Assembly (NCBI GenBank): GCA_963717985.1 | Contig: CAVQYC010000001.1 | Span: forward strand, 372,001 to 436,000 | Direction: 5' to 3' | DNA length: 64,000 nucleotides | Source: BOG-1155 sp963717985 | GTDB lineage: Bacteria > Desulfobacterota > Syntrophorhabdia > Syntrophorhabdales > WCHB1-27 | Shown here: positions 53,746 through 61,961 of the stretch, piece after piece | Position numbering within the stretch: the first letter of the stretch is position 1 | Layout of the letters: each line of letters opens with the position of its first letter | The notes under the pieces: generated by a model | What the model saw: the letters and a program-made list of their open reading frames with translations, nothing else | What the model was told of the DNA's origin: nothing | Databases searched by the model: none | Translations under genes and position numbers: made by a program

Positions 53746-54270
53746 TTACTCGCCGTTTCCTCCGTACCCCTTTCTCTTCTTACGTTTGTTCCGGTCCTGC
53801 TTCCGGTCCTCTTTTTTCTGTTCGTATATATCCTCAACGATGGTGGCCACCCGCTCCCGCCACCTCGGGTCGTCCTTGTTCAGCTCCACCTCTTCGTAAA
53901 AGTCGGTTATGCTGTGATCGAGAAGCCTGTAAGGGTTTGACTCCGAGTCTATATCATAATGGGTGTGGCGCAGCTCGTGGCGCAGCAACCTGACCCTGTC
54001 GGCATCGCCAATGGCATTCCACCCTTCTTTATCGAGGGTAATAATATAATCATAGCCCTCTATGGCAACCGCCTCGTCTTTCGTCAGGTGTCTCAACAGG
54101 TCGTTGGTCTTCATGATGCGACCGAGGACCACCCGGCCCCCGGACGCGCGTTTCTTCACATCAAAGAGCGTGATGATCTTTGCATTCTTCAACTCGGGGA
54201 AGTGCTTAGCCTGAACTTCGCTAAACAGCTTCTTCACCTCTTCCGTTACTTCTTCATACCTGAGTCCCAT
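53746..54270 (-). CDS. Putative metallopeptidase-like protein (HELRH motif)
   Basis: A 174-residue protein with RLLRHELRHTHYDIDSES near residue 107, a HExxH zinc-peptidase motif with a further His and Asp, as in the putative phage-metallopeptidase family. The C-terminus is very basic (KKEDRKQDRNKRKKRKG), perhaps for nucleic-acid binding. The start at 54270 is fixed by AAGGAGG; the longer frame has none. Substrate unknown. Confidence 0.65.
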   Translation of the reverse strand: MGLRYEEVTEEVKKLFSEVQAKHFPELKNAKIITLFDVKKRASGGRVVLGRIMKTNDLLRHLTKDEAVAIEGYDYIITLDKEGWNAIGDADRVRLLRHELRHTHYDIDSESNPYRLLDHSITDFYEEVELNKDDPRWRERVATIVEDIYEQKKEDRKQDRNKRKKRKGYGGNGE

Positions 54271-54395
54271 GCACGAACCTCCTTCATTGCTTTCGGACCG
54301 TTGTAGAAAGGTTTTGCTGCGTGCGGGTGCAATGAACGTCACTCCGACCGGGCAAGCCTATCACGGGAGCACCGGGGTAATCAAGAGAATTTACC

Positions 54396-55211
54396 CTATT
54401 TCTCCTCGGCCGGCGTCGAAACGTCAGCAGGTTTCTCTACGTCTTCGGACTTCTTTTCTTGATTCAGCATGCCCTGACCAACAGGTTTATTCCCGCTGAC
54501 TACCCTGGAGACCACCGAAAGGAGGCCGGCCGAGTGAGGGTTCCCGGCAATTCTCTTCCTGAAGATGTCCACGGGCGTAACAATGGCGCCATAGTAGGCA
54601 TCATTCCAGTCGCTCCTGGTTTTTACCACTGCGCCATCAACGGATATGCCGCCAAAAAGCCCTTTTGACCGTGAGAAACTGACAATGTCGACGCTCAGGT
54701 TGGCCGTCGAAGCGGCCGCCCCTATGCCGACAGGCCCGGCTGCCACCCCGACATCCGCGCCGAGTTTAATACTACTCTCAAGCAATGCATTCACGCCCCG
54801 GTCAGTCATTGCAAGCAGCACTACCTCGGATGCGCTGCCCCCGATCTGAAAGCCGAAGCTCGCCTCCCCTATTGTGTAGAATGCAGGGCCCAGCCAGCGC
54901 CCGGTGAGACCGTCGTGTGCCACGAGCACACCGCTTCCCCCCGACGCCCCCACGATAAAGGCCCCTTTCAGAATTTGAGGGGCAATGAAAATGCCCCGGG
55001 CGTTCTTGACAAGGCTTCGAAATCCGTCCATCTCCGGGGCTTCCGCGAAGCTTTCCAGGGCCTGTTGAGCCCTTTCTACAAGATGCCGGGCATCCATGGC
55101 GTCGTCAGCCGCCGCGAAAACCGGAACAAGCGCGCCGAGCGCGGCCAACACAAAAACAATCAGCACCGCGGGCACGACCTTTGCCATTCTACGTGATCGC
55201 CATCCTTCCAT
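54396..55211 (-). CDS. SYLF (Ysc84) lipid-binding domain protein
   Basis: A 271-residue secreted or periplasmic protein. The signal peptide VVPAVLIVFVLAALGALVPV is followed by the SYLF domain: ARGIFIAPQILKGAFIVGAS near residue 67, GPAFYTIGEASFGFQIGGSA near residue 107, LGADVGVAAGPVGIGAAA near residue 147. The family binds phosphoinositides or other lipids in eukaryotes; bacterial role unclear. The C-terminal tail is low-complexity and charged (QEKKSEDVEKPAD). AAGGAGG precedes the ATG. Confidence 0.82.
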   Translation of the reverse strand: MEGWRSRRMAKVVPAVLIVFVLAALGALVPVFAAADDAMDARHLVERAQQALESFAEAPEMDGFRSLVKNARGIFIAPQILKGAFIVGASGGSGVLVAHDGLTGRWLGPAFYTIGEASFGFQIGGSASEVVLLAMTDRGVNALLESSIKLGADVGVAAGPVGIGAAASTANLSVDIVSFSRSKGLFGGISVDGAVVKTRSDWNDAYYGAIVTPVDIFRKRIAGNPHSAGLLSVVSRVVSGNKPVGQGMLNQEKKSEDVEKPADVSTPAEEK

Positions 55212-55244
55212 GCGTCCTCCTTAGATATATCCTATCACTTGAGA

Positions 55245-56744
55245 TTAAGCCCTGCCGTAGGTGACGGTAAGGGAACGGAGCCGCTCGGCAACCGCTTCCG
55301 TGAGCTGCCCTGGGAGCAGCCTCCACTCCCAATTCCCCAGGGCGACAGCGGGCCGGTTCATCCGGGCTTCCTGACCAAGGCCGAGAATGTCCTGCAAGGG
55401 GAAGACGGCTATGCGGGCGACAGACATCATCGCGAGCCTTATCATCTCCCAGCACACCTCCTCCGGCCGCACCTCCCTGCCGATATAGCGGAAAAGACGC
55501 TTCAGCTCATCCGGTCTTGCCTCGCCCTCGAACCACCCCCGGACGGTGTTATTGTCATGGGTGCCCGTGTAGACCACATAACTTTTTTCGTAGGTGTGGG
55601 GCAGGTAGATATGCATGGGATTCTCCTCGCCAAAGGCAAAGAGGAGGACCTTCATGCCGAAAAAGCCGAAGTCGTGGATCGCTTCCCGCACGTCGGGGGT
55701 GATCACACCAAGGTCTTCAGCGATTACGGGAAGACTGGAGAAGCGCGTGAAAAGGTGGTTGAAAAAGTCTTGCGCCGGCGCAGCCACCCAGTGCCCGTTC
55801 ACCGCGTTTTTTTCACCGGCGGGAACCTCCCAGAACGCGACCAGACCACGGAAATGGTCGATCCTCACCACATCAAAGAGGGCGAGGGTGCGGCGCATCC
55901 GCTCAACCCACCAGTCGTAGCCCGTTTCTCTCAATGCATCCCAGTTGTAAACAGGATTACCCCACAACTGACCTGTAGAGCTGAAATAGTCGGGCGGCAC
56001 ACCTGCAACCGCCGTGGGCCTCTGTTCTCCGTCCAGCTTAAAGATGCCCGCATTGGCCCACGCATCGGCGCTGTCGTAACTCACGTAAATGGGGATATCC
56101 CCCACGATCTGTATGCCCCGCTGGTTGCAGTACTTCTTGAGGGCGCCCCATTGACGGAAGAAGAGGTACTGCCGGAATTTTTCCCTCTCGATATCGGCTC
56201 GTGATTCCTTGCGGACTATCTCTATCCGGTCGGGCGCCCGGCGCCTCAATTCCTGAGGCCACTCGCCCCATGATGTGCCGCCCATGCGTTTCTTGATTGA
56301 GACAAAGAGCGCATAGGTATCGAGCCATGACGCATGATCATCGCAGAAATAGGCGAATCTGTCGTGGTCGACACCGGACCTCATGAAATTGTCGAATGCC
56401 AGGTCCAACAAATACTCCTTATAGGAGGCCGCCCCTTCATAGTCACATCGGTCATCCGGAAAAGTGGGCCTGCTATCGACCTCTTTTTTGTCCAGGAGGC
56501 CATCCTCTAGAAGCATGTCGGGACTTATGAGCAGGGTGTTGCAGGCAAACGTGGAGATGCTGCTATAAGGCGAATTGCCGTAAACCGGCGCAGTCGGGCT
56601 GAGCGGCAGTATCTGCCAGTAGGTCTGGCGTGTCTCCGTAAGGAAGTCGGCGAATTTGTAAGCCCAGGGGCCGAGGTCGCCGATGCCGTATGGGGAAGGA
56701 AGCGAAGTCACGTGAAACAGAATCCCTGCCCCCCTCTCTTTCAT
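55245..56744 (-). CDS. malQ: 4-alpha-glucanotransferase
   Basis: A 499-residue GH77 amylomaltase that transfers maltodextrin segments. The start at 56744 has GGGAGGGG ahead; longer frames have no such site. GILFHVTSLPSPYGIGDLGP at the N-terminus, VVRIDHFRGLVAFWEVP (nucleophile Asp) near residue 285, VIAEDLGVITPDVRE (acid/base Glu) near residue 333 and YTGTHDNNTVRGWFEG near residue 385 are conserved. Points to glycogen or maltodextrin use. Confidence 0.92.
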   Translation of the reverse strand: MKERGAGILFHVTSLPSPYGIGDLGPWAYKFADFLTETRQTYWQILPLSPTAPVYGNSPYSSISTFACNTLLISPDMLLEDGLLDKKEVDSRPTFPDDRCDYEGAASYKEYLLDLAFDNFMRSGVDHDRFAYFCDDHASWLDTYALFVSIKKRMGGTSWGEWPQELRRRAPDRIEIVRKESRADIEREKFRQYLFFRQWGALKKYCNQRGIQIVGDIPIYVSYDSADAWANAGIFKLDGEQRPTAVAGVPPDYFSSTGQLWGNPVYNWDALRETGYDWWVERMRRTLALFDVVRIDHFRGLVAFWEVPAGEKNAVNGHWVAAPAQDFFNHLFTRFSSLPVIAEDLGVITPDVREAIHDFGFFGMKVLLFAFGEENPMHIYLPHTYEKSYVVYTGTHDNNTVRGWFEGEARPDELKRLFRYIGREVRPEEVCWEMIRLAMMSVARIAVFPLQDILGLGQEARMNRPAVALGNWEWRLLPGQLTEAVAERLRSLTVTYGRA

Positions 56745-56948
56745 TGCCCCTCCCTTCTCCATTATGACGTTTCCCGCTGGCTCTTGCAAGAGTGACCGCA
56801 CCGTCGCCACGGCGACTATCCTAACTTTATCCCCCGGTGTTTTGCAAGCATCCCCACCGACTTCCGGTATTCGATATGAGGGGGACTCTTCCGGCCGCGC
56901 TTTAGGCGAACAGGCCGATGCTCGTCTTCCGGCGGGGAGTGTGCGAGA

Positions 56949-57179
56949 CTAGAGCATATTCTTTACCCTGAGCTGCAGCTCGAGGAAGTCGGATCGTGAA
57001 AGCTTCGGGGAGCCGTCTTTGTTGACCCTTCCAGGCATCACCTTCCTGACCGCTTCGATCACCGCGTCGGAAACGGTGAGGTTGTTCTTCATGAAGTAGC
57101 TGAAGGCCCAACTCGTGATTTCGTATTTGTCTTTATCGGACAGCCTGGAACTCATCCACCCGAATGCCCATTTGCTCAC
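56949..57179 (-). CDS. Small conserved-looking hypothetical protein
   Basis: A 76-residue protein, GTG start with AAGGAGG ahead. Sequence is helical and soluble (KDKYEITSWAFSYFMKN, then DAVIEAVRKVMPG). No family recognised. It follows the ABC exporter pair by 31 bases on the same strand, so it may be its operon tail. Confidence 0.55.
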   Translation of the reverse strand: MSKWAFGWMSSRLSDKDKYEITSWAFSYFMKNNLTVSDAVIEAVRKVMPGRVNKDGSPKLSRSDFLELQLRVKNML

Positions 57180-57210
57180 ACCTAAGCCTCCTTTTGCCCG
57201 CCCTTAGCTC

Positions 57211-58920
57211 CTAGAGATAGCCTCCGCTCCTGTAGATATTGTAGAGATGGTGATATACGCCCTTTTTTTCCAAAAGCTCCGCGTGACTTCCCTCTTCAGC
57301 CAACTCGCCGTTATGGATCACGACAATTCTGTCCATTCGGACCATGGTCGATATCCTATGAGCAATGACAAGCCACGTAGCAGCCCGAAACTCATCCTCG
57401 ATGATGCCCCTCACCTCTTCCTCGAGATAGCGGTCGATCCTGCTCGTTGCCTCGTCCAGGATTATGTACCGCGGCCGGTACGCGATCATCCTGCCGATAG
57501 CGATGAGCTGTTTTTCTCCTTCCGAAAGGTTGCGGCCCTCTTCGGCGATTAGCTTATCGACCCCCTCATCGGAAAATGCCCGTATGAGCCGATCGACCCC
57601 GGGGTGGATCGGCCCGTCGGCGGTAAAGAGGTTATCCCTTATCGTCCTTGGGAATATGTAGACATCCTGAGACACAACGCCAAAGGCTTTCCTTATGGAC
57701 TCCAGGGAATACCGGGCAAGCGGTTGGCCCCCTACACGTATTTCACCTTTAGTTGGAAGGTAAAAACCGAGAAGCAGGTTAACGAGGGACGTTTTCCCTG
57801 ATCCGGTAAGGCCCACTATACCCAGTCTTTCTCCTTCCCTTATGCGCAGGTTTATGCCTTTCAGCGCATATAGCCCATCGCTGCCATAAGAGAGCCAGAC
57901 ATCCCGCAATTCGATGTCTCCCCGGACATCCGTTGTGCCGGCATCGCCCATACCCTCTTCTGCCTCGGTCGACCGGAGCGCGTGCAGCTTCTCGAGGCTT
58001 GAGTGGGCGTTCTGATAGATGTTGTACTTTTCACTCAGATCACGGATGGGGTTGTAAAGCCTGTGAGAATATTCGATGAAGGCGACGATGGTGCCGAAGG
58101 TGACCATTCCGAGGGACAACATGTAGCCGCTTGATAAGAGGATGGCAAGAATAGACAGGATGCCAATAGATTCTACGAAAGGGAAATAGAGGGACATGTA
58201 GAGGATTACCCTTTTGAAGGCCGTCATGTAGCGCTCGTTCTTCCTTCCGAAGCCGGCGATCTCCGCCTCCTTGCGATCGAACGCCCTGGAGACGTAGATG
58301 CCTGCAAGGCTCTCCCCCATAAAGGCGTTCATCTCGGAGACGCTTTCCCGTGTTTGCTTATAGGCGCTGCGGAAGCGTCTCCGAAAGATATCGACCACGG
58401 GGACAAGGATAAGAAAAAAAAGCATGACGACGGCGGTCAGCGGCATACTCAGGTAGACCATGACGGCGAGTATCCCGGTGATGGTGATTATGTCGCCGAC
58501 ACTGGTAACGATGCCGGAGGTGATAAACTCATTGATGTTCTCCATGTCGCTCGTCACATAGTGGAGGTTTTTACCCAGCGGCGTCTTGTCGAAATAGGGG
58601 ACCGGGAGGCGAAGGAGATGGGTGAATGTTTCAAGGCGCATCTCCCTTATGATGCTCTGGCCAAAGAGCTGCGTCACATATACCTGAAGGTAGACGCATC
58701 CGTACTCCAGGCAAATAAAGAAGAGATACAAGAGGGCCGCCAGGGAGAGTCCGCGAAAATCGCTATGGCTGATGAACCGGTCGACCGCTACCTTCAAGAT
58801 GTAGGCGGGGGCCATTCTCGACACGGCAACCACAAGTATGAGGCCGAGGGAGAGCAAGGCCATGCCCCTGTACCGGGCCACATACCTGTAAAGGAGAGTG
58901 CGAATGACGCCTGTTGCCAT
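57211..58920 (-). CDS. ABC exporter half-transporter, subunit 1 of a heterodimer
   Basis: A 569-residue TMD-NBD protein with six membrane segments and an ABC domain. Walker A VGLTGSGKTSLV, Walker B YIILDEATSR with the normal Glu, switch His in WLVIAHRIS. The signature is LSEGE, not LSGGQ. The start at 58920 (MATGVIRTLLYRYVA) follows the previous stop by 2 bases; a longer frame overlaps the upstream gene. Pairs with 58923-60608. Substrate unknown (drug, lipid or peptide). Confidence 0.88.
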   Translation of the reverse strand: MATGVIRTLLYRYVARYRGMALLSLGLILVVAVSRMAPAYILKVAVDRFISHSDFRGLSLAALLYLFFICLEYGCVYLQVYVTQLFGQSIIREMRLETFTHLLRLPVPYFDKTPLGKNLHYVTSDMENINEFITSGIVTSVGDIITITGILAVMVYLSMPLTAVVMLFFLILVPVVDIFRRRFRSAYKQTRESVSEMNAFMGESLAGIYVSRAFDRKEAEIAGFGRKNERYMTAFKRVILYMSLYFPFVESIGILSILAILLSSGYMLSLGMVTFGTIVAFIEYSHRLYNPIRDLSEKYNIYQNAHSSLEKLHALRSTEAEEGMGDAGTTDVRGDIELRDVWLSYGSDGLYALKGINLRIREGERLGIVGLTGSGKTSLVNLLLGFYLPTKGEIRVGGQPLARYSLESIRKAFGVVSQDVYIFPRTIRDNLFTADGPIHPGVDRLIRAFSDEGVDKLIAEEGRNLSEGEKQLIAIGRMIAYRPRYIILDEATSRIDRYLEEEVRGIIEDEFRAATWLVIAHRISTMVRMDRIVVIHNGELAEEGSHAELLEKKGVYHHLYNIYRSGGYL

Positions 58921-58922
58921 CT

Positions 58923-60608
58923 CTATCCTTTTACCTCGTAGAGGAGTTTCATGTAGGGATTTCGTTCGAGCAGCTCCCCGACCCTCCCGTAATCTGCCAT
59001 CTCGCCGCCGACGAGCACCGCAGCCCATTCGACATAAGCGAGGGGCACGGGTTTGGACGAGGCGATAATTACCGTCATGCCGTCCAGGACCGGCTTGATC
59101 TCTTCCCAGACCAGATGCTCGGTAAAATCGTCCACGTGCGTAAAGGGGTCGTCGAGCAGGAGTATCCGGGGTTTTTTCGAGAGCGCCCGGGCCAGGGTGA
59201 GCCTCTGCTTCTGCCCTCCCGACAACGTCACGCCGCGCTCCCCCACAACGGTTTCGACTCCCCGGTCATATCTATCGATTTCGTCCTTCATGTGAACCAT
59301 CGCGATCACACGTTCCGGGTCGGAGGGGTTGAACAAATTCTCCCTGATCGATGTGGAATAAAGAAACGGTTCCTGCGGCACAAGGCCGATCCCGCTCCTC
59401 AACGCAGAAAGTGCGATCTCACGAATATCGGCTCCGTCGAGACAGATCGAGCCGGCGTACTCTTGCTCAAGACCGAGAATAAGGTTCAAAAGCGTTGACT
59501 TGCCGCTCCCGGTCGGTCCGGTAATGAGCAGCTTCTCACCGGGCCGCAACGAAAAGCTTACGTTTTTCAGCACATCGCGCCCTTCCTTCCGGACGGTGAC
59601 CCGATCAAAGGCAATTGTGCCCGTGAACGCGTCCGGCGCCAGACCCCCTGTCCTTTCCGCCTCGCTTGCGTAGATTACCTCGATCCTCTGTATCGATGCC
59701 ACGCCTCGCTGGTAGAGGTTGAGTACCCATCCGAGAGCCGCGATAGGCCACATGAGCATCATGTAGTAGGTGTTGAGAGCGATGAAATCACCCAGGGTGA
59801 TGCGATGCTCCATCAGGTAGGTACCGCCCAGCCACATGACGGTGAGGGTGCCCAGACCTCCGAGGAACCCCGTCATCGGTAAGAGGAGCCCCCAGACCCT
59901 GGTTGCGGCAAGGGTTTTTTTCATGTACTCCCCGTTGAGCGCGTCGAATCGCGTCCGCTCTTCCGTCTGGAGGAGATAGTTCTTTACTACCCTGACGCCC
60001 GACAACACTTCGTTCACCTGCTTTGAAAGAGAGCCGTTCACCTGTTGAATTTCTGTGAAGGCGCGGTGAAGCGGGGCTATGAAACCGCGCATGAGCAGGA
60101 ACAGGAAGCACAAGGGGATCACCGAGAGCAGGGTGATGGAGGGGCTCAGCCTGCACATCATGGCGAGGCTGAGCGCCGTTGTGGCGATAGTGTTCGAAAA
60201 ATGGAGGGCCACCATGCTGATCATCGTTCTGATGTTGCTGATATCGGTCATCATTCTCGCGATGAGGTCTCCCCGGTGATGGTTCCTGAAGAACGCGTAG
60301 GGGAGGGAGGCGAGGTGGGCATGAAGATCTCTCCGAAGCTCGAACTCGATCCCTCTGGAGCTGTTAAAGATCTTCATTCTGGCTATGCTTTTCAGGCCGG
60401 CTTGCACAAGAGCCAGAAGGGCGGTAACGAGGATGATGTAGATTACCGTATGGCTGAAACCGTCATGGAGTCTATCGACAGTGAGCTTAATGAGAAAGGG
60501 TATGGCTGCAGAGATGCAGGAAGCAGCGACGAGGATGAGGACGGCTTGAAACAAATCTCCCCTATACCGTTTGATATAGGGGATGATCAGTCTCAGTTCT
60601 TTATGCAC
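58923..60608 (-). CDS. ABC exporter half-transporter, subunit 2 of a heterodimer
   Basis: A 561-residue TMD-NBD protein. Walker A ITGPTGSGKSTLLNL, signature LSGGQKQRL normal, but Walker B reads LLLDDP (Asp where the catalytic Glu should be) and the switch region is IIASSK without the His. So its own ATP site is degenerate, in the manner of heterodimeric exporters. GTG start; no strong ribosome-binding site. Lies 12 bases after rplC. Confidence 0.88.
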   Translation of the reverse strand: MHKELRLIIPYIKRYRGDLFQAVLILVAASCISAAIPFLIKLTVDRLHDGFSHTVIYIILVTALLALVQAGLKSIARMKIFNSSRGIEFELRRDLHAHLASLPYAFFRNHHRGDLIARMMTDISNIRTMISMVALHFSNTIATTALSLAMMCRLSPSITLLSVIPLCFLFLLMRGFIAPLHRAFTEIQQVNGSLSKQVNEVLSGVRVVKNYLLQTEERTRFDALNGEYMKKTLAATRVWGLLLPMTGFLGGLGTLTVMWLGGTYLMEHRITLGDFIALNTYYMMLMWPIAALGWVLNLYQRGVASIQRIEVIYASEAERTGGLAPDAFTGTIAFDRVTVRKEGRDVLKNVSFSLRPGEKLLITGPTGSGKSTLLNLILGLEQEYAGSICLDGADIREIALSALRSGIGLVPQEPFLYSTSIRENLFNPSDPERVIAMVHMKDEIDRYDRGVETVVGERGVTLSGGQKQRLTLARALSKKPRILLLDDPFTHVDDFTEHLVWEEIKPVLDGMTVIIASSKPVPLAYVEWAAVLVGGEMADYGRVGELLERNPYMKLLYEVKG

Positions 60609-60620
60609 GCATGTATAGGG

Positions 60621-61265
60621 TTACGATTTTTTTACTGCTTTTTTGAGGATGATATAGCCGTTTCTCGGTCCAGGTACGGCGCCCTCGATCATCACGATAT
60701 TCGTGTCGCCCCGGACGTCGACCACCTTGAGACTCTGGACCGTCACTTTCTTCGCCCCCATGTGGCCCGCCATTTTCTTTCCCTTCAGGGTCCTTCCCGG
60801 TGTTGTGTTATTACCTATGGAACCGCCGTGTCTGAAGAACTCATGCGTACCGTGACCTCCCGGCGCGCCCGAGAACTTGTGCCTCTTTATGACGCCTGCG
60901 TAGCCTTTTCCGATAGAGACCCCGGTGACGTCCACGAAATCACCCGTTTTGAAAAGATCGAGCGGCACTTCCTTGCCGGTCTCATAGCTGTCCATCTCCT
61001 CCCCTTCAAGCCGGAACTCTTTCAGCCTTGCCATGGGAGGGACCTCGGCCTTCTTAAAATGGCCCGTAAGCGGCTTGTTGACTCTGGAAACCTTCGTAAT
61101 CTCATCAAATCCGACCTGCACCGCGTTATAACCATCGTGCTCGACGGTCTTCTTCTGCACTACGACACATGGTCCCGCCTTCACAACGGTGACAGGGATG
61201 ACAATGCCATTCTGCCCGAATATTTGCGTCATGCCTAGTTTCTTGCCGATAATTCCGATGCCCAT
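60621..61265 (-). CDS. rplC: Ribosomal protein L3
   Basis: A 214-residue L3. GIIGKKLGMTQIFGQNG at the start, FSGAPGGHGTHEFFRHGGSI near residue 131 (the glutamine-methylation loop area), GRTLKGKKMAGHMGAKKVTV near residue 157. Complete and intact, with its own promoter and a GGAGGTGAT ribosome-binding site. It is not followed by rplD/rplW or preceded by rpsJ, so it lies outside the usual S10 operon. Confidence 0.95.
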   Translation of the reverse strand: MGIGIIGKKLGMTQIFGQNGIVIPVTVVKAGPCVVVQKKTVEHDGYNAVQVGFDEITKVSRVNKPLTGHFKKAEVPPMARLKEFRLEGEEMDSYETGKEVPLDLFKTGDFVDVTGVSIGKGYAGVIKRHKFSGAPGGHGTHEFFRHGGSIGNNTTPGRTLKGKKMAGHMGAKKVTVQSLKVVDVRGDTNIVMIEGAVPGPRNGYIILKKAVKKS

Positions 61266-61288
61266 CCCATCACCTCCTGAAGACTATT

Positions 61289-61316
61289 ATTATAGTCAAA
61301 AAAAGAATAAAGTCAA
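61289..61316 (-). promoter_or_regulatory. Promoter of rplC
   Basis: On the - strand TTGACT at 61316-61311, 16-base spacer, perfect TATAAT at 61294-61289; ends 24 bases from the start codon. Confidence 0.65.
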
Positions 61317-61362
61317 GCTTCGCGCTTCGCCATTGCCCTGTAGCCATTGCCGCAGCCGCAAA

Positions 61363-61391
61363 TTGACTTTTCTCATAGCATACGTTAGCAT
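61363..61391 (+). promoter_or_regulatory. Candidate promoter of ssb-gatB-mtnA
   Basis: TTGACT at 61363-61368, 17-base spacer, TAGCAT at 61386-61391. Divergent from the rplC promoter. Confidence 0.45.
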
Positions 61392-61519
61392 GTGATGATG
61401 GTTTTTTCCGTGGAACGGGCTTCGTTAACCTCCAAAGCCAGGAGGAATGAGACGCGGGCGTGGAGATATGTAGTCGCAAGGGGGGCTCCAGGAGATCCCC
61501 GATTAAGTGGAGGGAGAAG

Positions 61520-61945
61520 ATGTCCTATGTGAATAAGGTTATCCTTATCGGGAGGCTCGGCGCAGACCCGGAGATGCGGTATACCGCGGACGGCACGCCG
61601 GTCGCTACTTTCAGGATCGCGACCACGGAAACATGGAAGAACAAAGACGGTACCAAGGTCGACCAGACGGAATGGCACCGGATAGTGGCATGGCGCAAGC
61701 TTGGCGAGATATCGGGCGAATACCTGAAAAAAGGCAAGCTCGTTTACGTGGAGGGAAAGATCCAGAGCCGGGAGTATGAGGGAAGGGACGGGATAAAGAG
61801 AAAGACCTTCGAGATAGTGGCAACGAGCATGCAGATGCTCGGCGGCTCCGGTGCTCCGGGTGATGACAGGAAGAGCGGCGGTCCGCAGGGGCATGCGGAC
61901 GAGGATTTTGTGCCCGAAGGTGGAGACGAGGATATCCCTCTTTAG
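61520..61945 (+). CDS. ssb: Single-stranded DNA-binding protein
   Basis: A 141-residue SSB. The start at 61520 (MSYVNKVILIGRLGADPEM) has GGAGGGAG ahead. The OB fold has RYTADGTPVATFRIATTETW and TEWHRIVAWRKLGEI; the acidic tip ends DEDIPL, close to the usual DDDIPF that recruits partners. Full length. Confidence 0.93.
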   Translation: MSYVNKVILIGRLGADPEMRYTADGTPVATFRIATTETWKNKDGTKVDQTEWHRIVAWRKLGEISGEYLKKGKLVYVEGKIQSREYEGRDGIKRKTFEIVATSMQMLGGSGAPGDDRKSGGPQGHADEDFVPEGGDEDIPL

Positions 61946-61961
61946 CGAAAAAAGGAGCCTT

